Below, one piece after another: positions 18,460-29,534 of a stretch of 64,000 nt of DNA. The stretch spans positions 6,588,501 to 6,652,500 of the forward strand of contig NC_015312.1 of assembly GCF_000196675.2 (NCBI RefSeq), read 5' to 3'. Both the position numbers and the translations under genes were made by a program. Source of the stretch: Pseudonocardia benzenivorans CB1190 (GTDB lineage: Bacteria; Actinomycetota; Actinomycetes; Mycobacteriales; Pseudonocardiaceae). The number at the start of each line of letters is the position of its first letter. Position 1 is the first letter of the stretch. The notes beneath the pieces were generated by a model that saw only the letters and a list, made by a program, of their open reading frames with translations, was not told where the DNA came from and searched no databases.

Positions 18460-19725
18460 ATGAGCCCGCTCGGCCGCGAGCCCGGGCACGCCCTGCTCAA
18501 CCCCTACGGCGACGGCACGGTCCTGGGCCTGACCTCGCCCGAGCGCGCCAACGCCCTGCTGCTCGGCATCATCGAGGCCGCGTCCAGCGGACCGCACGTC
18601 GAACCGCTGGCGGCGGCCGTCGCGCGGCTGATCACCGACGCCACCGCGACCGACGTCTGCTTCGTCCACGTCCTCGACGACACCGAGCGCTCGCTGACCC
18701 TCGCGGGTGCGACGCCGCCGTTCGACGAGCACGTCGGGGCGATCCACCTGCCGATCGGCTCCGGCGTCGCGGGCTGGGTCGCGAGCCACCGCGAGCCCGC
18801 GGTGATCGTCGAGCACAAGGAGGCGGACCCGCGCTACGTGCCGATCCCGGCGCTGCGCGGCACCGACTACACCTCGATGGCCTCGGTCCCGATGGAGACC
18901 GGACCGTCGGGCCTGGTCGGGGTTCTCAACGTCCACACCGTCCGGCGACGGGAGTTCACCGACCGCGACCTGCAGCTGCTCGGGGTCATCGGGCGGCTCG
19001 TCGCCGGCGCCCTGCACCAGGCCCGGATGCACCGCAAGCTCGAGGCCCGCGAGCGGGCGCACGAGCGTTTCGCCGAGCAGGTCATCGCGGCGCAGGAGGC
19101 CGAGCGCCGGCGCCTCGCGGGCGACATCCACGACGGCATCTCGCAGCGCCTGGTGACGTTGTCGTACCACCTCGACGCCGCCGGCCACAGCATGCAGTCC
19201 GACCCCGGACTCGCCGCCGAGCAGCTCGGGCTGGCCCGGGACCTGGTCGATCTCACTCTCGACGAGGCGCGTGCCGCCATCGGCGGCCTGCGCCCGCCCG
19301 TCCTCGACGACCTCGGGCTCGCCGGTGGGCTCGCCAGCCTCGCGAGGTCGTTGCCCCACTTCGAGATCGAGCTCGAGCTCGACGACGAGCGGCTCCCCGA
19401 GCACGTCGAGATCGCGCTGTACCGGATCGCGCAGGAGTGCCTGCAGAACATCACCAAGCACGCCCGGGCGACGCTGGCACGCGTGCGGTTCCGGGTGCAC
19501 CGCGGCACCGCCTGGCTCGAGGTGATCGACGACGGCGTCGGGTTCGACGTGCCCGGCACACCGCCGGGCAGCAGCGGCTCGGGGGGCTACGGCATGCAGT
19601 CGATGACCGAGCGCGCCGAGCTCGTCGGCGGGAGACTGCGGGTGATCTCCCGGCGCGGCTCGGGGACGACGGTCATCGCCACCGTCCCCCTGTCCTCCCA
19701 GGACGCCGCCACCGACCGCGCCTGA
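18460..19725 (+). CDS. GAF-domain sensor histidine kinase (soluble)
   Basis: 421 residues with no membrane segment. A GAF domain (about 35-185, FVHVLDDTERSLTLAG...LVGVLNVH) is followed by a coiled-coil and a HisKA_3 helix with the phospho-acceptor in AGDIHDGISQRLV (His224). The HATPase follows: ALYRIAQECLQNITKHA (N box), VIDDGVGFD and GGYGMQSMTERAELVGG. The GAF domain suggests a cytoplasmic small-molecule, redox or gas signal, as in DevS/NreB-type kinases; no haem- or FeS-ligand cysteine set is evident. It is paired with the response regulator just upstream. Confidence 0.88.
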   Translation: MSPLGREPGHALLNPYGDGTVLGLTSPERANALLLGIIEAASSGPHVEPLAAAVARLITDATATDVCFVHVLDDTERSLTLAGATPPFDEHVGAIHLPIGSGVAGWVASHREPAVIVEHKEADPRYVPIPALRGTDYTSMASVPMETGPSGLVGVLNVHTVRRREFTDRDLQLLGVIGRLVAGALHQARMHRKLEARERAHERFAEQVIAAQEAERRRLAGDIHDGISQRLVTLSYHLDAAGHSMQSDPGLAAEQLGLARDLVDLTLDEARAAIGGLRPPVLDDLGLAGGLASLARSLPHFEIELELDDERLPEHVEIALYRIAQECLQNITKHARATLARVRFRVHRGTAWLEVIDDGVGFDVPGTPPGSSGSGGYGMQSMTERAELVGGRLRVISRRGSGTTVIATVPLSSQDAATDRA

Positions 19726-19764
19726 CCCCCTGCCCTGCTGCGCCCGGACACCGACGCCGACGTC

Positions 19765-19859
19765 GCGCCCAGAACCTCGGCCGCAACCCCACCGCTCTCC
19801 CGAGCCCCTGCGACGACCGTCAGGTTGCGCCCAGGTTCTCGCGCGCAACCCCACCGCTC
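19765..19859. repeat. Two tandem copies of a 33-base element beside the IS
   Basis: 19765-19797 and 19827-19859 are near-identical: both start GCGCCCAG and end CGCAACCCCACCGCTC, offset by 62 bases. A related segment (ACGACGGTGAGGTTGCGCCC) lies at 21240-21259 just right of the insertion sequence. The IS therefore sits inside a family of short intergenic repeats. Confidence 0.6.
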
Positions 19860-19872
19860 CCCGCCGCCCTCG

Positions 19873-21226
19873 GGTTCAGGGGGTGGTCGCAACACCGGTG
19901 GTTACTGGCCGCGACAGTAGTCGGGTCAGTCTTTCCCCGGGGGTGTCCCAGTCCAGGGTTTTGCGGGGGCGGGAGTTGAGCTTGTCCGCGACCCGGTCCA
20001 GATCGGCGTGGGTGTGCACGGACAGATCGGTGCTTTTCGGGAAGTACTGGCGCAACAGCCCGTTGGTGTTCTCGTTGCTGCCCCGCTGCCAGGGGCTGTG
20101 TGGGTCGCAGAAATAGACCGGCAACTCCAGCGCCATGGTGATCTCGGCGTGGCGGGCCAGCTCGATGCCCTGGTCCCAGGTCAACGACCGGCGCACCATC
20201 GCGGGCAGCACCCGCATCGCGGCGATCATCGCGTCCCGGACCTGGACTGCGCCGTGGCCCCCGGGCAGGTGCAGCAGCAACACGAACCGGGTGGTCCGCT
20301 CGACCAGCGTGCCGATCGCGGTCTCGTTGCCGGTGCCGAGGATGAGATCGCCTTCCCAGTGCCCGGGCACGGCCCGGTCGGTGACCTCCGCGGGCCGCTG
20401 GGAGATCATGACCTTGTCCCGGATCCGGGTCTGGTTGCGGTGTTGGCGTTGGTCGGGCAGCCGGTTCGGGCGGCGCAACGCCCGCCCGGTCCGGAGACAC
20501 CCCGCGAGCTCGCGGCGCAGCTGCCCGCGGCCTTGGACGTAGAGGGCCTGGTAGACGCCCTGGTAGATGGTTTCGTGGGACACCCACATCTCCGGCCGGT
20601 CGGGGAAGTCTCGGCGCAGAGTCTGACTGATCTGCTCCGGGCTCCACTGCTGCTCGACCAGCCTGGTGTGTACGTGGGCGGCCAGCTCGGGGTGGGTGAG
20701 GAGTTTGGCGGGTGTGCGGCGGCGGGCGCGGGCCTCGGCTTTGGCCTGGGCCACCACCGCCCGGTACCGCAGCCGTTCGTGCTGGGGCCGGTCCCGGCCG
20801 CCGTGCGTGCCCGGGTCTGGCCCCAGGCGGTGCGGGCGCCCGTCAGGCAGCGGGGGCCGGCGTGGATAGCGCACGGTGCGGTTACGGGCCAGTTCCCGGC
20901 CGATGGTGGCGCGGTGGCGGCCCAGCCGCCGGGCGATCTCGGCCCGGCTGTGCCCGGCCGCCCAGCCCACGGCGATCTCTTCACGTTCGGCCAGGGACAG
21001 ATAACGCCCGCCGGGCTCGGTCAGGTCCGGGATCATCCCACCAGACTCGACGACCCACCCCCGCCCGGCCGAGGCCGACACCCCCACCTCCGCGGCGGCC
21101 TGCGCGATCGTGGCCCCCGCCAACCGGGCCCTCCAGAACCGGCGGACCCGTTCCCGCGGCACCCTCGGCGGACCGATCACACTCATCACCCCAGCTCGAC
21201 AGGGTGTTGCGACGAACCCTTGAATC
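19873..21226. mobile_element. IS30-family insertion sequence
   Basis: About 1.35 kb bounded by imperfect 24-base inverted repeats, 19873-19896 and 21203-21226, matching at 20 of 24 positions, including a shared GTCGCAACACC core. It contains one transposase gene on the minus strand whose stop lies inside the left repeat. No clear target duplication is visible; IS30 elements usually make 2-3 bases. Confidence 0.85.
19876..21189 (-). CDS. IS30-family transposase
   Basis: 437 residues, intact. Two N-terminal HTH segments occur (about 25-48 and 63-105; the second, LSLAEREEIAVGWAAGHS then IARRLGRH, is the IS30 type). The DDE core has Asp281 in GHWEGDLILG, Asp339 in LTWDQGIELARH and Glu373 in PWQRGSNENTNGLLRQY. 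It is somewhat longer than classical IS30 (383 residues), as in many actinobacterial members. No frameshift or internal stop is seen, so the element may be active. Confidence 0.95.
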   Translation of the reverse strand: MMSVIGPPRVPRERVRRFWRARLAGATIAQAAAEVGVSASAGRGWVVESGGMIPDLTEPGGRYLSLAEREEIAVGWAAGHSRAEIARRLGRHRATIGRELARNRTVRYPRRPPLPDGRPHRLGPDPGTHGGRDRPQHERLRYRAVVAQAKAEARARRRTPAKLLTHPELAAHVHTRLVEQQWSPEQISQTLRRDFPDRPEMWVSHETIYQGVYQALYVQGRGQLRRELAGCLRTGRALRRPNRLPDQRQHRNQTRIRDKVMISQRPAEVTDRAVPGHWEGDLILGTGNETAIGTLVERTTRFVLLLHLPGGHGAVQVRDAMIAAMRVLPAMVRRSLTWDQGIELARHAEITMALELPVYFCDPHSPWQRGSNENTNGLLRQYFPKSTDLSVHTHADLDRVADKLNSRPRKTLDWDTPGERLTRLLSRPVTTGVATTP

Positions 21227-21282
21227 CACCGCCCGCAACACGACGGTGAGGTTGCGCCCGGGATTGCACGCGCCCCGACGCG

Positions 21283-21316
21283 ACACGGCCGGCCCCGGAG
21301 CAGGGACCGGCCGTGT
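21283..21316. terminator. Stem-loop downstream of fba
   Basis: ACACGGCCGG at 21283-21292 pairs with 21307-21316, and the inner CCC/GGG adds a few pairs. It lies 15 bases past the fba stop, between it and the IS. Confidence 0.65.
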
Positions 21317-21330
21317 GCTGGAGCAGCGGG

Positions 21331-22356
21331 TCAGGCGGGCTGGAGCTCCGCGCGGCGACGCACCGCGGCGGCGTTGGCGGCGACCCGCGCGGCCAGCGCG
21401 TTCTGCCCGTCGACGACCTGCTCGTCCTTGCCCACCCACGCCGCGAGGGCCGGGTCGACCAGCGCGCGGCCGAACGAGAACGTCAGCGGCCACGGGGTGG
21501 CGATGGCCTGCATGGCCTCGAGGTTGGCGGTGGCCCGCTCGGGCGACTGCCCACCTGAGAGGAACGCGACGCCCGCGAGCTCGGCCGGCCACGCGCGCAG
21601 CACCTCGACGGTCGCGGCGGCGACGACCTCGGGCGCGGACGGCACGGAGGTGCCGTTGCCCTCGACGACCATGTTGGGCTTGAGCACGATGCCCCCGAGG
21701 TCGACGCCGAGCAGCGCAAGCTCCTCGCGGACCGCGGCGTGCACGTCGGCGGTGACCTCGGCGCAGCGCTCGATCGAATGGGTGCCGTCCATCAGCACCT
21801 CGGGCTCGACGATCGGCACGATGCCGGCGGCCTGGCAGGCGGCGGCGTACCGGGCCAGCGCGTTGGCGTTGGCCCGGACGGCACCCGCGCTCGGGGTCGC
21901 GTCGGAGATCACGTACACGGCGCGCCACTTGGCGAACGCGGCGCCGATCCCGGCGTACTCGGCGAGCCGGGCGGGCAGCCCGTCGAGCCCCTCGGTGATC
22001 GTCTCGCGCTCGAGACCGCCGGGCAGCGGCTTGGCGCCGGCGTCGACCTTGATCCCGGGCAGGATGCCGAGCGCATGGACGGCCGTCGCGAAGGGTGTCC
22101 CGTCGGCGAAGGTCTGCCGCAGGGTCTCGTCGCAGAAGATGATGCCGGACACGCCGTCGGCCAGCCCGGGCGTGGCCGAGAGCAGCTCCCGGTAGCGGCG
22201 CCGGTTCTCGGCCGTGGCCTCGACGCCTGCCTTCTCCAGGCGCGCCGACATCGTCGCGATGCTCTCGTCCGCGGCGAGTACGCCCTTGCCGGGCGCGACC
22301 ATGCGCTCCGCGATCTGCCTGCACGCGCTCGTCGGTTCGCTCGCGAGCTCACTCAT
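21331..22356 (-). CDS. fba: Class I fructose-bisphosphate aldolase
   Basis: Schiff-base aldolase of 341 residues. It condenses triose phosphates to fructose-1,6-bisphosphate, and also sedoheptulose-1,7-bisphosphate in the Calvin cycle. All class I residues are visible: Asp33-type in GVLAADES, the KVDAGAKPL lysine, FAKW lysine, IVEPE glutamate, Schiff-base lysine in IVLKPNMV, the SGGQS loop and PWPLTFSFGR. The ATG at 22356 has GGGAGG upstream. It diverges from cbbL across 171 bases that hold LysR-type motifs, suggesting joint control by CbbR. Class I aldolase is unusual in bacteria that mostly use class II. Two inactive-looking relatives lie 7-11 kb to the left. Confidence 0.95.
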   Translation of the reverse strand: MSELASEPTSACRQIAERMVAPGKGVLAADESIATMSARLEKAGVEATAENRRRYRELLSATPGLADGVSGIIFCDETLRQTFADGTPFATAVHALGILPGIKVDAGAKPLPGGLERETITEGLDGLPARLAEYAGIGAAFAKWRAVYVISDATPSAGAVRANANALARYAAACQAAGIVPIVEPEVLMDGTHSIERCAEVTADVHAAVREELALLGVDLGGIVLKPNMVVEGNGTSVPSAPEVVAAATVEVLRAWPAELAGVAFLSGGQSPERATANLEAMQAIATPWPLTFSFGRALVDPALAAWVGKDEQVVDGQNALAARVAANAAAVRRRAELQPA

Positions 22357-22444
22357 GTCGAAGTCCTCCCGTTGTGGCACCGGCGGGCACCGTAAGAGCG
22401 CGTCGAGTGCGCACGACTCCCCCGCGAGGTGGAGAGCGGGGGTG

Positions 22445-23958
<1,514 letters not shown>

Positions 23959-23972
23959 TCGGAGCCACGACG

Positions 23973-24398
23973 ATGCGGATCACGCAGGGCACCTTCTCGT
24001 ATCTCCCCGACTTCACCGACGAGGAGATCACCGCCCAGATCAACTACGCGCTGACCAACGACTGGCCGCTGTCGGTCGAGTTCACCGACGACCCGCACCC
24101 CCGCAACACGTACTGGGAGATGTGGGGGCTGCCGATGTTCGACCTGAGGGACCCGGCGGGCGTGCTGATGGAGGTCAACGCCTGCCGGGCGGCGAACCCG
24201 AACGCCTACGTGCGGCTCAACGCCTACGACGCGAGCCTCGGCCGGCAGACGACCGCCCTGTCGTTCATCGTGCAGCGTCCCGCCGAGGAGCCCGGCTTCC
24301 GCCTGGACCGCGCGGAGGGCAGGGGTCGCGCGATCGGCTACACGACGCACTCGTACGCGACCGAGCGCCCGGTCGGCGACCGCTACACCCAGGGCTGA
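23973..24398 (+). CDS. cbbS: RuBisCO small subunit
   Basis: 141 residues, RuBisCO small chain. It begins [19 protein letters not shown] and has the conserved [35 protein letters not shown] region (shown here as one family block, residues about 22-57). The extended C-terminus after residue 110 is typical of red-type small subunits and supplies the beta-hairpin that fills the central solvent channel. The ATG at 23973 has GGAG nine bases upstream. It lies 14 bases after cbbL and 3 before cbbX, so the three form one operon. Confidence 0.96.
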
Positions 24399-24401
24399 GC
24401 C

Positions 24402-25430
24402 GTGCCGACCGGAACCGATACCGACCGCAAGTCCTTCGGATTCACCCCGGGAGCGGGATCCGGTCCGCAGCTGGAGCCGGACGTCTCCGACGAGCCCGCG
24501 GTCGAGCACCTCCCGCCCGACACCGTGGTCGACCTGGCCGCGCTCCGTGCGGAGTCGGGGATCGACGAGGTCCTCGGCAAACTCGACCGGGAGCTCGTCG
24601 GGCTGGCACCGGTGAAGACGCGCATCGCGGAGATCGCCGCGCTGCTGCTGGTCGACCGCACCCGGGCGAGGTTCGGCATCACCGCCCCGCAGCCGACCCT
24701 GCACATGAGCTTCACCGGCAACCCGGGCACCGGCAAGACCACGGTCGCGATGCGGATGGCCGACCTGCTCCACCGGCTCGGCTACCTGCGGCGCGGCCAC
24801 CTGGTCGCGGTCACCCGTGACGACCTGGTGGGCGAGTACGTCGGCCACACCGCGCCGAAGACCAAAGAGGTCATCAAGCGGGCCATGGGCGGCGTGCTGT
24901 TCATCGACGAGGCGTACTACCTCTACAAGGTCGAGAACGAGCGCGACTACGGCGGCGAGTCCATCGAGATCCTGTTGCAGGTCATGGAGAACAACCGCGA
25001 CGACCTCGTCGTGATCCTGGCCGGCTACAAGGACCGGATGGACACGTTCTTCGCCGCCAACCCGGGCATGCAGTCCCGGGTGGCGCACCACGTCACGTTC
25101 CCGGACTACACGGTCCCGGAGCTGGAGCAGATCGGTGTCCTGATGACCGAGGACATCGGCTACACCTTCTCCGCAGAGGCACGTGAGGTGCTCAACCGCT
25201 ACCTGGAACGACGTGTCGGTCAGCCCTGGTTCGCCAACGCCCGCAGCGTGCGCAACGCCGTGGAGCGGGCCCGTCTGCGGCAGGCCAAGCGCCTGCTGGA
25301 GACCGGCGACGCCAAGGTCGACCTCAAGGCCCTCACCACGATCGAGGCGTCCGACCTGCTCGCGAGCCGGGTCTTCGACACCGCCCCCGACGAGGTGCTG
25401 ACGGCCGAGGAGTTCGGCGTCAGGGGCTGA
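24402..25430 (+). CDS. cbbX: CbbX, red-type RuBisCO activase (AAA+)
   Basis: Hexameric AAA+ ATPase that frees RuBisCO from inhibitory sugar phosphates by pulling the large-subunit C-terminus. It is 342 residues. After a variable, charged N-terminus it has Walker [10 protein letters not shown] (about 107-115), the pore-loop segment [15 protein letters not shown], Walker [13 protein letters not shown] and the sensor/arginine-finger region [17 protein letters not shown]. The GTG start at 24402 comes 3 bases after the cbbS stop. Presence of cbbX agrees with the red-type large subunit. Confidence 0.96.
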   Translation: MPTGTDTDRKSFGFTPGAGSGPQLEPDVSDEPAVEHLPPDTVVDLAALRAESGIDEVLGKLDRELVGLAPVKTRIAEIAALLLVDRTRARFGITAPQPTLHMSFTGNPGTGKTTVAMRMADLLHRLGYLRRGHLVAVTRDDLVGEYVGHTAPKTKEVIKRAMGGVLFIDEAYYLYKVENERDYGGESIEILLQVMENNRDDLVVILAGYKDRMDTFFAANPGMQSRVAHHVTFPDYTVPELEQIGVLMTEDIGYTFSAEAREVLNRYLERRVGQPWFANARSVRNAVERARLRQAKRLLETGDAKVDLKALTTIEASDLLASRVFDTAPDEVLTAEEFGVRG

Positions 25431-25466
25431 TCCCCCTGCGTCCCGCACGATTGCCATGATGACTCG

Positions 25467-26363
25467 GTGACGACGAACGCACGCCTGCGTGCCCTGGTCG
25501 AGCTGGCCGCGACCGGCTCGGTCCGCGCAGCGGCACAGCGGCTCGTCGTCACCGAGTCGTCGGTGTCCTCGGCGATCTCCGCGCTCGCCGCCGAGATCGG
25601 GGTTCCGCTCGTCGACCGCGACGGGCGCGGCGTGCGGCTCACCCCCGCGGGCGAGCGCTACGCCGACTACGCCCGCCGCATCCTCGGACTGCACGCCGAG
25701 GCCGTCACCGCAGCCCGGGGCGAGGCGGACCCCGAGCACGGCACCGTCCGCATCGCGGCGGTGACCACCGCGGGCGAGCACATGCTCCCCGCGCTGCTGA
25801 CGTCGTTCCGCAGCCGCTACCCGCACGTCGCGCTGGGCCTGGAGGTCGGCCCGCGCGGGGTGGTGTGGCCGATGCTCGCCGCGCACGAGGTCGACCTCGT
25901 CGTCGCGGGCCGCCCGCCCGACGGGCTCGACGCACGGGTCCGGGCCGTCAGCCCGAACACGCTCGTCGTCGTCGGGCCGCCGGCGCTGCGCGACGACTTC
26001 GACCCCGGCCACACCACGTGGTTGCAGCGCGAGAGGGGTTCGGGCATCCGCGCGACCGCGGTGTCGCTGCTCGACACCCTCGACGTCGCTCCCCCGCAGC
26101 TGTCCCTCGGGTCGCACGGCGCCGTCGTCGCCGGGGCCGTCGCCGGCCTGGGCGTGACGCTGGTGTCGCGGCAGTCGGTGCGGCGCCATCTGGAGTCGGG
26201 CGCGCTCGTCGAGCTGCCGGTGCCCGGCACGCCGATGCAACGCGCGTGGCACGTGGTGAGCCAGCCGACGGCGACCGCCGCGACGAACCTGCTCGTGCGG
26301 CATCTGCTGACGCACCGCGACCTGGGCTGGCGGCCGGCCGACCGGCCGGCGGGCGACGACTGA
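25467..26363 (+). CDS. cbbR: LysR-family regulator, probable CbbR
   Basis: 298 residues. The winged HTH is at 5-65 (LVELAATGSVRAAAQRLVVT...SAISALAAEIGVPLVDRDGRGVRLT), followed by a LysR co-inducer-binding domain. It lies 36 bases after cbbX on the same strand, so it could be co-transcribed with the RuBisCO operon. Most cbbR genes are divergent from cbbL, and here the divergent position is taken by fba. It is assigned as CbbR by location and family; the start is GTG at 25467. Confidence 0.82.
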   Translation: MTTNARLRALVELAATGSVRAAAQRLVVTESSVSSAISALAAEIGVPLVDRDGRGVRLTPAGERYADYARRILGLHAEAVTAARGEADPEHGTVRIAAVTTAGEHMLPALLTSFRSRYPHVALGLEVGPRGVVWPMLAAHEVDLVVAGRPPDGLDARVRAVSPNTLVVVGPPALRDDFDPGHTTWLQRERGSGIRATAVSLLDTLDVAPPQLSLGSHGAVVAGAVAGLGVTLVSRQSVRRHLESGALVELPVPGTPMQRAWHVVSQPTATAATNLLVRHLLTHRDLGWRPADRPAGDD

Positions 26364-26734
26364 CCTGCGGGCGGGACCGGGCGGCCCACCGCTCGTGACG
26401 AAATTGTCGATCATTGTTTCGTCACGTTCTCGCTCCGTGAAACCCGCACGTAGATCGTTACGCTCGGCAGCCGGTTCGCCACGGCAACGATCGTTGACAG
26501 AGAAATGAACTGCGGAATATCGTGTTCCCCGCTGCAACGGCCGCAGCCGGCGGCCGGAGGCGGCTCGACGAACCGGCCGCACGATCCCGCCCACCGACGG
26601 GCTCACATCTTCATGGTCCCGAGCGGGCCGGCAGCGGCCCGACCGCCACGGCACATCCCGCACGATCGCGGCGCGACCCGGGGCGCGCGTGCCGGCGGAG
26701 ATCTCCACGCGTACCAGCCCGAGAGGAGACGACG
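26364..26734. other. Gene-free region with dyads, upstream of the MetE-like gene
   Basis: 371 bases between cbbR and the MetE-like gene. It contains the inverted repeats at 26395-26425 and 26485-26496 and lower GC from about 26400 to 26520, so it likely holds the promoter and operators of the next gene. No convincing small gene is seen. Confidence 0.5.
26395..26425. promoter_or_regulatory. Perfect inverted repeat, possible operator
   Basis: GTGACGAAA at 26395-26403 and TTTCGTCAC at 26417-26425 form 9-base arms 13 bases apart, in an AT-richer stretch. A second perfect palindrome, CAACGATCGTTG, lies at 26485-26496. Both are upstream of the MetE-like gene. Confidence 0.5.
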
Positions 26735-27823
26735 ATGTCTGCAGGGGTCCACCTGGTCGGAAGTGTCCCGCTGGAGTCCACCGAGGCGGTCTTCCGCGCT
26801 GCCACCACCGCACTGGGGGACCTGATCGGTCGCCTTCCCGACGGCGAGACCGGCGACCGCACGGGCTGGGTCGGCTTCCAGCTCCCGCTGTTGCAGAACC
26901 ACCCCGACTTCGTCATGGCGCCGCGCCCCGGGGCCGAGAGCGCCGACGACGTCGAGAAGGCGATCCGGGCCGAGAGCGAGGACTACGAGGTCCCGGTGTT
27001 CCGGCTCAGGGACGGCGCCGATCCCGCGCGCCTGACCTTCGGCGACCTCGGTTACGCCCGGGCCGCGCTGGACTCCTGGAAGGTCTTCAGCGCGATGCAG
27101 GACGCCGGGGAGATCGGTGCCGGGGTCCGGTTCCAGGTCTGCCTGCCCACACCCCTCGCGCCGCTGCTGCTGTTCGTCGACGAGCGCGACCACCTCCGCG
27201 CCGAGCCCGCCTACCGGGCCGCCATGCTGCGCGAGCTGGACGCGATCTGCGCGGCCGTCCCGCACGAGCGGCTCGCGGTGCAGTGGGACGTCGCGCCCGA
27301 GCTCGCCCTGATCGAGCGCGCGTGGCCCTCGGTGTTCGGCGAGGACGTCGAGCGGGAGGTCGTCGACCGGGTGGCCGCCGTCGGTGCCGCGGTTCCGGAC
27401 GACGTCCAGCTCGGGTTCCACTTCTGCTACGGCGATCTCGGCCACCAGCACTTCGTCGAACCCGCCGACATGCGGATTCTGGTCGATCTGTGCACCGCGG
27501 TGCGGCGCGGCGTCCCGCGTCGGATCGACTGGGTGCACATGCCCGTGCCGCGATCCCGCGACGACGACGCGTACTTCGCGCCGTTGCGGGATCTCGAGCT
27601 CGACGGCGCCACCGAGCTCTTCCTCGGGCTGGTGCACGCCACGGACGGTCTCGACGGGGCGGCGCGCCGGATCGCCGCCGCGCGCCGCGCGACCACGACC
27701 GAGTTCGGCGTCGGCACCGAGTGCGGGTTGGGTCGTCGGGCCCCCGAATCGGTCCCCGCGCTCCTGGACCTGCACCGCGCCGCGGCCGGCCTGGCGGCCG
27801 AGGCCCGCGCCGGGCGTCGCTGA
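26735..27823 (+). CDS. MetE/UROD-superfamily protein with zinc-site residues
   Basis: 362 residues, probably a TIM barrel of the cobalamin-independent methionine synthase/uroporphyrinogen decarboxylase superfamily. It has an N-terminal GSVPLEST and RLPDGETGDRTGW segment. The potential zinc ligands His229 and Cys231 lie in GFHFCYGDLG and Cys330 in GTECGLGRR, as in MetE (HxC and later CGL). It lacks the MetE N-terminal duplicate and is half MetE length. It may transfer or remove methyl groups from an unknown substrate. The ATG at 26735 has GAGAGGAGA upstream. Alone on this strand and convergent with a LuxR-type regulator. Confidence 0.7.
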   Translation: MSAGVHLVGSVPLESTEAVFRAATTALGDLIGRLPDGETGDRTGWVGFQLPLLQNHPDFVMAPRPGAESADDVEKAIRAESEDYEVPVFRLRDGADPARLTFGDLGYARAALDSWKVFSAMQDAGEIGAGVRFQVCLPTPLAPLLLFVDERDHLRAEPAYRAAMLRELDAICAAVPHERLAVQWDVAPELALIERAWPSVFGEDVEREVVDRVAAVGAAVPDDVQLGFHFCYGDLGHQHFVEPADMRILVDLCTAVRRGVPRRIDWVHMPVPRSRDDDAYFAPLRDLELDGATELFLGLVHATDGLDGAARRIAAARRATTTEFGVGTECGLGRRAPESVPALLDLHRAAAGLAAEARAGRR

Positions 27824-27851
27824 GAGCCTCCCGGCCGCGGGCGTGCCGGCC

Positions 27852-29480
27852 TCACAGCAGCCGGTGCTCGAACGCGAACGCGGCAGCGGCGGTCCGGCTG
27901 CCGACGTCCAGCTTGACGAACATGTTGGACAGGTGCCGCGCCACGGTCTTCTCGGCGATGACCAGTTCCGCCGCGATCTCCGCATTGCTCCTGCCCGCCG
28001 CCACGAGCCGGAGGACCTCGAGCTCGCGAGGGCTCAGCCCGCCGGGGACCGCGCTGCGGCCCAGCAGTTCCGCGGCCTCCTGCTCGGCCGGTCCCGCGCC
28101 GAGCTCGGCGAAGGCGTTCCGCGCGGCCGTGAGCTCGGCCGCGGCCGACTCCTCGTCGCCGAGCAGCGCCAGCGCCCGTCCGATCAGCACCCTGCTCCGC
28201 GCCAGGTCGTACGGGGCCACCAGGCGGGCCCAGCCGCCGGCGGCCCGGCGCGCCGCGCCCAGCGCCGTGGCCGGGTCCGCACGCGCCAGCGCGACCGTGC
28301 CCACGGCGTGGCAGGCCGCCGCCTGGAGGGCCGAGCATCCGAAGGAGTCCCCGATGGCCGTCAGCTCCTGCGCCAGGGGTTCGGCCTCGTCGGCCGCGCC
28401 GCCGTCGACCAGGACGTCGACCGCGGCCGCGAGCAGGCCGGAGCGGTGGACCGGCGAACGCTGCTCGGCCAGCAGCCGACGCATCGTCGCCACCGCAGGC
28501 TCGGTCCGGCCGCGCGCGAGCCACAGCAGCGCCCGCCCGGGCTGCGCCTCGTTCCCGAGCCGCACCGCCTCCAGGTAGGCGTCCTCCGCGGCGTCGTAGT
28601 CCCCGAGGATGCGCAGCACGTCGCCGCGTTCGCGGTGGGTGAGGCCGACCGCGGGGTGCCCGCCCGCCTCCGCGTACCTGCGCGTCGCCCGCTCGAACTC
28701 GTCCAGCGCGTCCTCGTACGCGCCGTGCAGCCGCATCAGCTGCCCCCGGTGCACCGCACACTGCCCGGTGAAGGCGACCAGACCGGGCTGGGCGTCGCAC
28801 CACGTGGTGAGGGCATGGGTCCACTCGCCTGCCCGGCCGAAATCGGAGATCTCCTGACAGGCCTCGATCACCGAGCAGTAGACGATGCCGGCGTAGATGG
28901 GCGACACCTCACCTGCCACCACACCCACCATCGCCTCGTCCAGCAGCCGCAGCCCGTCGGCGACGCGTCCGGAGTAGATCGCCATCCGGCCCTCGCCGTG
29001 CAGGCCCAACGCGAGGAGGTCGGGATCGTGGAAGCGCCGCCCGTACTCGACCACCCGGGGCCCGACGACGAACGCCTCGTCGAACCTACCGGCGACGACG
29101 TGGCCGAAGAACATCATCTCGAACAGGTACCCGCGCTCGACGACGTCGCCGTCCACGTCGTCGAGCAGGCGTTCGGCGCGGCCGACCCACGCGTTCGCGA
29201 TCGCGATCTCCCCACCGAGGAACAGCACGGTCGCCAACCAGAGCGCAGAGCGCACCGCGGCCGGCGAATCCGCCCGGTCCAGGTTGGCCTGGAAGGCCCG
29301 CTGCAGCGCCTGGATGCAGTCGTTGCGCCGACCGAGCAGGTGGGCGACGGTGGCCAGTGCCGCGAAGTCGTCGGCCGACAACTCCCTGTCACCGGCGTCG
29401 GACAGCCCGCCGTACGCCGCCACCCAGTCGCGGCGCTCGAAGGCCTCGCGGGCCCGGATCAGCTCGTCGACCACGCCCAT
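27852..29480 (-). CDS. TPR-repeat LuxR-family transcriptional regulator
   Basis: 542 residues. Roughly residues 1-470 are alpha-helical TPR-like repeats (for example [19 protein letters not shown] and [18 protein letters not shown]). Residues about 480-540 are a LuxR HTH ([43 protein letters not shown], family block). There is no AAA/NB-ARC ATPase, unlike LAL/MalT regulators, so it looks like a LAL C-terminal half. The ATG is at 29480. It lies convergent to the MetE-like gene and upstream, on the same strand, is the flavoprotein gene. Confidence 0.85.
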   Translation of the reverse strand: MGVVDELIRAREAFERRDWVAAYGGLSDAGDRELSADDFAALATVAHLLGRRNDCIQALQRAFQANLDRADSPAAVRSALWLATVLFLGGEIAIANAWVGRAERLLDDVDGDVVERGYLFEMMFFGHVVAGRFDEAFVVGPRVVEYGRRFHDPDLLALGLHGEGRMAIYSGRVADGLRLLDEAMVGVVAGEVSPIYAGIVYCSVIEACQEISDFGRAGEWTHALTTWCDAQPGLVAFTGQCAVHRGQLMRLHGAYEDALDEFERATRRYAEAGGHPAVGLTHRERGDVLRILGDYDAAEDAYLEAVRLGNEAQPGRALLWLARGRTEPAVATMRRLLAEQRSPVHRSGLLAAAVDVLVDGGAADEAEPLAQELTAIGDSFGCSALQAAACHAVGTVALARADPATALGAARRAAGGWARLVAPYDLARSRVLIGRALALLGDEESAAAELTAARNAFAELGAGPAEQEAAELLGRSAVPGGLSPRELEVLRLVAAGRSNAEIAAELVIAEKTVARHLSNMFVKLDVGSRTAAAAFAFEHRLL

Positions 29481-29534
29481 CGCGCATCATCTCCGCCACC
29501 GACGATGGTGACGTGAACCACGTCGGATGTCGAC

